Shown piece after piece: positions 14,365 to 16,699 of a stretch of 16,699 bases of DNA. The translations under genes and the position numbers were made by a program. Position 1 is the first letter of the stretch. Each line of letters starts with the position of its first letter. The DNA lies in NCBI GenBank assembly GCA_023391275.1, contig JAEWBE010000086.1:1-16699 (forward strand), read 5' to 3'. The stretch comes from Bacillota bacterium (GTDB taxonomy: Bacteria; Bacillota; Clostridia; Oscillospirales; Acutalibacteraceae). The notes beneath the pieces were generated by a model. That model was not told the DNA's origin. It did no database searches and was given only the letters and a program-made list of their open reading frames with translations.

Positions 14365-16699
14365 GTGAAAACTTTTGGCGATTTTTTTGGCACTTACATA
14401 GAGGTTTCGAAACTGCCGCTGCCCGTTCGTGACGGTTCGATTTCTTCTTTGCAAATTGATACAGGTAACCGAATTATTACAGCTGAAGTGGCGTTTCCAT
14501 CACTGGTGGAGCGCCGCGTGCTTTATGATGTGGAAAAAAGCATTGCGGCATGTAAAGCGCTTAAGCTTTCCAAAGCGACCATCCTGCCAAAATTTCCGAC
14601 TGACAGTTTCAGCGTGGATTATTATCAAAGTCTGGTTCTGGAACTGAAGCGCCGTGAAGCAAGTGTGAACGGAACCCTGACGGATTCCAGCGTACGCGTG
14701 GAAAACGGAAAAATGATTATTTCACTCACACATGGCGGAGCAGATATTTTGCTGTCACGCCGCGTTGACCGCCTTCTTTCAAAACTGATTAACGAAGAAT
14801 TTGGTGTGAATTTGAATGTGGAGTTCGACGGCACCCTTTCCATTGACAGCGGAAGTCCTGTATATATTGAAAAACAAAAAAAGCAGCAGGAGACGATTCG
14901 GCGCGAAGCGGTGATGGAAGAAGTGTCGACCTATGAAGCAAGCATAAACCGTAAGTTTCCGCCCAAAACAATCAGTGTACGCAGCGGTGAAACGCTTCTG
15001 CCCTCGATTATTCCGGAAAGCGTCCGTGAGCTTTACGGCCGCGCGTCAAAAGCCAAACCAACCCCCATCAGCAAGGTTACCCCGGACATTGGCAGCGTGA
15101 CAATTTGGGGCGAAATTTTCTCCATTGAGGAAAAGATTACCCGTGACCAGCAAAGAAAGATCATAACGATCAATATCACTGATTATACCGGTTCCATGAC
15201 GCTCAAAATTATTGAATTGATTTCTCAGTGCAAAATGCTGGATACGCTCAGTAAAGGGATGTCCGTTGTTGTGCGCGGCGATGTGGAATACGATAAATAT
15301 GACCATGAAATTGTTCTTCGCCCCAAGAGTATCTGTACTGCGGAGCAGGTCAAAGTGGTTGATAACGCGGAAGTCAAGCGGGTGGAATTGCACCTGCACA
15401 CCAATATGTCCAGTATGGACGGGGTAAACTCGGCCGGTGACCTGATTAAGCGCGCCGCCGAGTGGGGGCAGCCCGCAATTGCCATCACCGACCACGGTGT
15501 TGCGCAGGCTTTCCCGGATGCAATGAACGCAGCCAATGACCTGAAAAAGAAAGGCAAGGAGATTAAGGTTATCTATGGGCTGGAAGCTTATTTTGTAAAT
15601 GATCTGGTTCCGGCCGTTAAAGGGGAATCGACAAAAACGCTTCAGGACGAATTTATTTCCTTTGATATTGAAACCACAGGATTAAGCGCGAATAAAGACC
15701 GAATTACGGAGATTGGCGCGGTCAAGGTGAAGAATGGAGAAATTATCGACAGCTTTGATACCTTTGTAGACCCGAAGATGCCGATTCCCGCAAAAATTAC
15801 GGAGCTTACCGGAATTACAAACGAAATGGTAAAAGGAGCGCCGCCGGAGAAAGAGGCAATCGAGGCTTTTTACCGTTTTTGTGGTGAGGACGCTGTTTTG
15901 ATTGCACACAACGCTGATTTTGATACCTCGTTTATCCGCGTGGCGGCACAGCGCAGCGGAATGGAATTTTCCTATACATACGTCGATACCGTCCCTATGT
16001 GCCGTTCCATGCTGAAGGATATCAAAAACTGTAAGCTTGACACGGTTGCGAAGTATTTGAAGCTTGACCCATTTAATCACCATCGTGCAAGTGACGATGC
16101 CACTGTGCTGGGCAAAATCTTCATTGCGCTTATCGCCCGTTTGCAGGAAGATACGCAGGCGAAAACGGTAATGGATATCAATACTTCTTTAGCGGGCAGT
16201 GACCCGAAAAAAATCAAATCCTACCATCAGATTATTTTGGTGAAAAATAAAGCCGGTCTGAAAAACTTGTACAAGCTGATTTCAAAGGCTCATTTGAATT
16301 ATTTTTACAGAAATCCCCGTATTCCAAAGAGCGAACTGATTAAGCACCGTGAAGGGCTGATTCTTGGCAGCGCGTGCGAAGCGGGAGAACTTTACAGGGC
16401 GATTACCAACGCACAGCCGTGGGAAACGCTGTGTGAAATCGCAAGCTTTTATGATTACCTTGAAATTCAGCCGCTTGGCAACAATCAGTTTATGGTACGG
16501 GAAGGGCTGGTTCCCGATGAAGAAAAACTGCGTGAATTCAACCGGACAATTATAAAGCTCGGTGAAAAGCTGCACAAACCCGTTGTTGCCACCTGTGATG
16601 TCCATTTTATGGATCCGAAGGATGGGGACTACCGCAAAATTCTGATGGCGGGGCAGGGCTTTACCGACGCCGACACGCAGGCGCCGCTCTATATGCGAA
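14365..16699 (+). CDS. polC: DNA polymerase III alpha subunit, PolC type (3' end beyond the window)
   Basis: PolC is the replicative polymerase of Firmicutes, with its own proofreading exonuclease. The first 778 codons are present and uninterrupted. The start is a GTG with AAGGATG eight bases upstream. Order of domains: an N-terminal domain (1 to about 235), an OB-fold (about 240-330) and the first part of the PHP domain, with VELHLHTNMS at 340-349 and ITDHG at 374-378. A DEDDh exonuclease is inserted in the PHP domain: FDIETTG with Asp434 and Glu436, HNADFD with Asp520, and HRASDD with His573 and Asp578. The PHP domain then resumes (VVATCDVHFMDP) near the window edge. The palm, fingers and catalytic aspartates lie outside. 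The exonuclease inside PHP separates PolC from DnaE. It closes the pyrH-to-polC run. Confidence 0.97.
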   Translation, partial: MKTFGDFFGTYIEVSKLPLPVRDGSISSLQIDTGNRIITAEVAFPSLVERRVLYDVEKSIAACKALKLSKATILPKFPTDSFSVDYYQSLVLELKRREASVNGTLTDSSVRVENGKMIISLTHGGADILLSRRVDRLLSKLINEEFGVNLNVEFDGTLSIDSGSPVYIEKQKKQQETIRREAVMEEVSTYEASINRKFPPKTISVRSGETLLPSIIPESVRELYGRASKAKPTPISKVTPDIGSVTIWGEIFSIEEKITRDQQRKIITINITDYTGSMTLKIIELISQCKMLDTLSKGMSVVVRGDVEYDKYDHEIVLRPKSICTAEQVKVVDNAEVKRVELHLHTNMSSMDGVNSAGDLIKRAAEWGQPAIAITDHGVAQAFPDAMNAANDLKKKGKEIKVIYGLEAYFVNDLVPAVKGESTKTLQDEFISFDIETTGLSANKDRITEIGAVKVKNGEIIDSFDTFVDPKMPIPAKITELTGITNEMVKGAPPEKEAIEAFYRFCGEDAVLIAHNADFDTSFIRVAAQRSGMEFSYTYVDTVPMCRSMLKDIKNCKLDTVAKYLKLDPFNHHRASDDATVLGKIFIALIARLQEDTQAKTVMDINTSLAGSDPKKIKSYHQIILVKNKAGLKNLYKLISKAHLNYFYRNPRIPKSELIKHREGLILGSACEAGELYRAITNAQPWETLCEIASFYDYLEIQPLGNNQFMVREGLVPDEEKLREFNRTIIKLGEKLHKPVVATCDVHFMDPKDGDYRKILMAGQGFTDADTQAPLYMR

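Noticed and set aside
15046..16605. Several ORFs of 107-149 codons antisense to polC
   Set aside because: polC is intact in its own frame across the whole interval; the antisense translations show no domains.

Overview
The window reads as chromosomal DNA of a spore-forming, Gram-positive anaerobe of the class Clostridia, plausibly the Oscillospirales/Ruminococcaceae side. Three things point there: a clear sporulation sigma factor (sigma-G), a PolC-type replicative polymerase (found mainly in Firmicutes), and the clostridial gene order dxr-rseP-ispG-polC. The family assignment is inferred from gene content, not from a search. No rRNA, tRNA, CRISPR array, insertion sequence, phage gene or obvious foreign island was seen.

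Layout. The left part (145-1994, minus strand) is a two-gene unit: the CCA-adding tRNA nucleotidyltransferase, followed by a deoxyinosine/uracil-type DNA glycosylase that overlaps it by four bases. A 245-bp divergent region with a palindrome and promoter-like elements separates this from sigG (2240-3010, plus). Next comes a 689-residue membrane glycosyltransferase of the YkcB/ArnT-like class with long glycine-rich insertions (3094-5163). A shared hairpin separates it from the convergent inorganic pyrophosphatase gene ppa (5211-5741, minus). A second divergent region then leads into a YlmC/YmxH sporulation-associated PRC-barrel protein (5872-6165).

From about 6.2 kb to the end everything runs on the plus strand and is core housekeeping. 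A strong promoter and a structured leader of about 100 nt precede rpsB-tsf, which ends in a textbook Rho-independent terminator at 8046-8079. After a 130-bp AT-rich control region, a tightly packed run pyrH-frr-uppS-cdsA-dxr-rseP-ispG-polC follows, with gaps of 40 nt or less and several stop/start overlaps. polC is cut by the window end after 778 codons.

The right half joins translation (S2, EF-Ts, RRF), pyrimidine nucleotide supply (UMP kinase), isoprenoid and envelope precursor synthesis (Dxr and IspG of the MEP pathway feeding UppS; CdsA for phospholipids), intramembrane proteolysis (RseP) and replication (PolC). The left half carries sporulation control, tRNA maturation and DNA repair. 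I found no convincing undescribed multi-gene system. The items most worth checking are the glycine-rich glycosyltransferase next to sigG, the apparent ATT start of rseP, the separation of sigG and ylmC, and the structured or palindromic control regions before cca, rpsB and pyrH.
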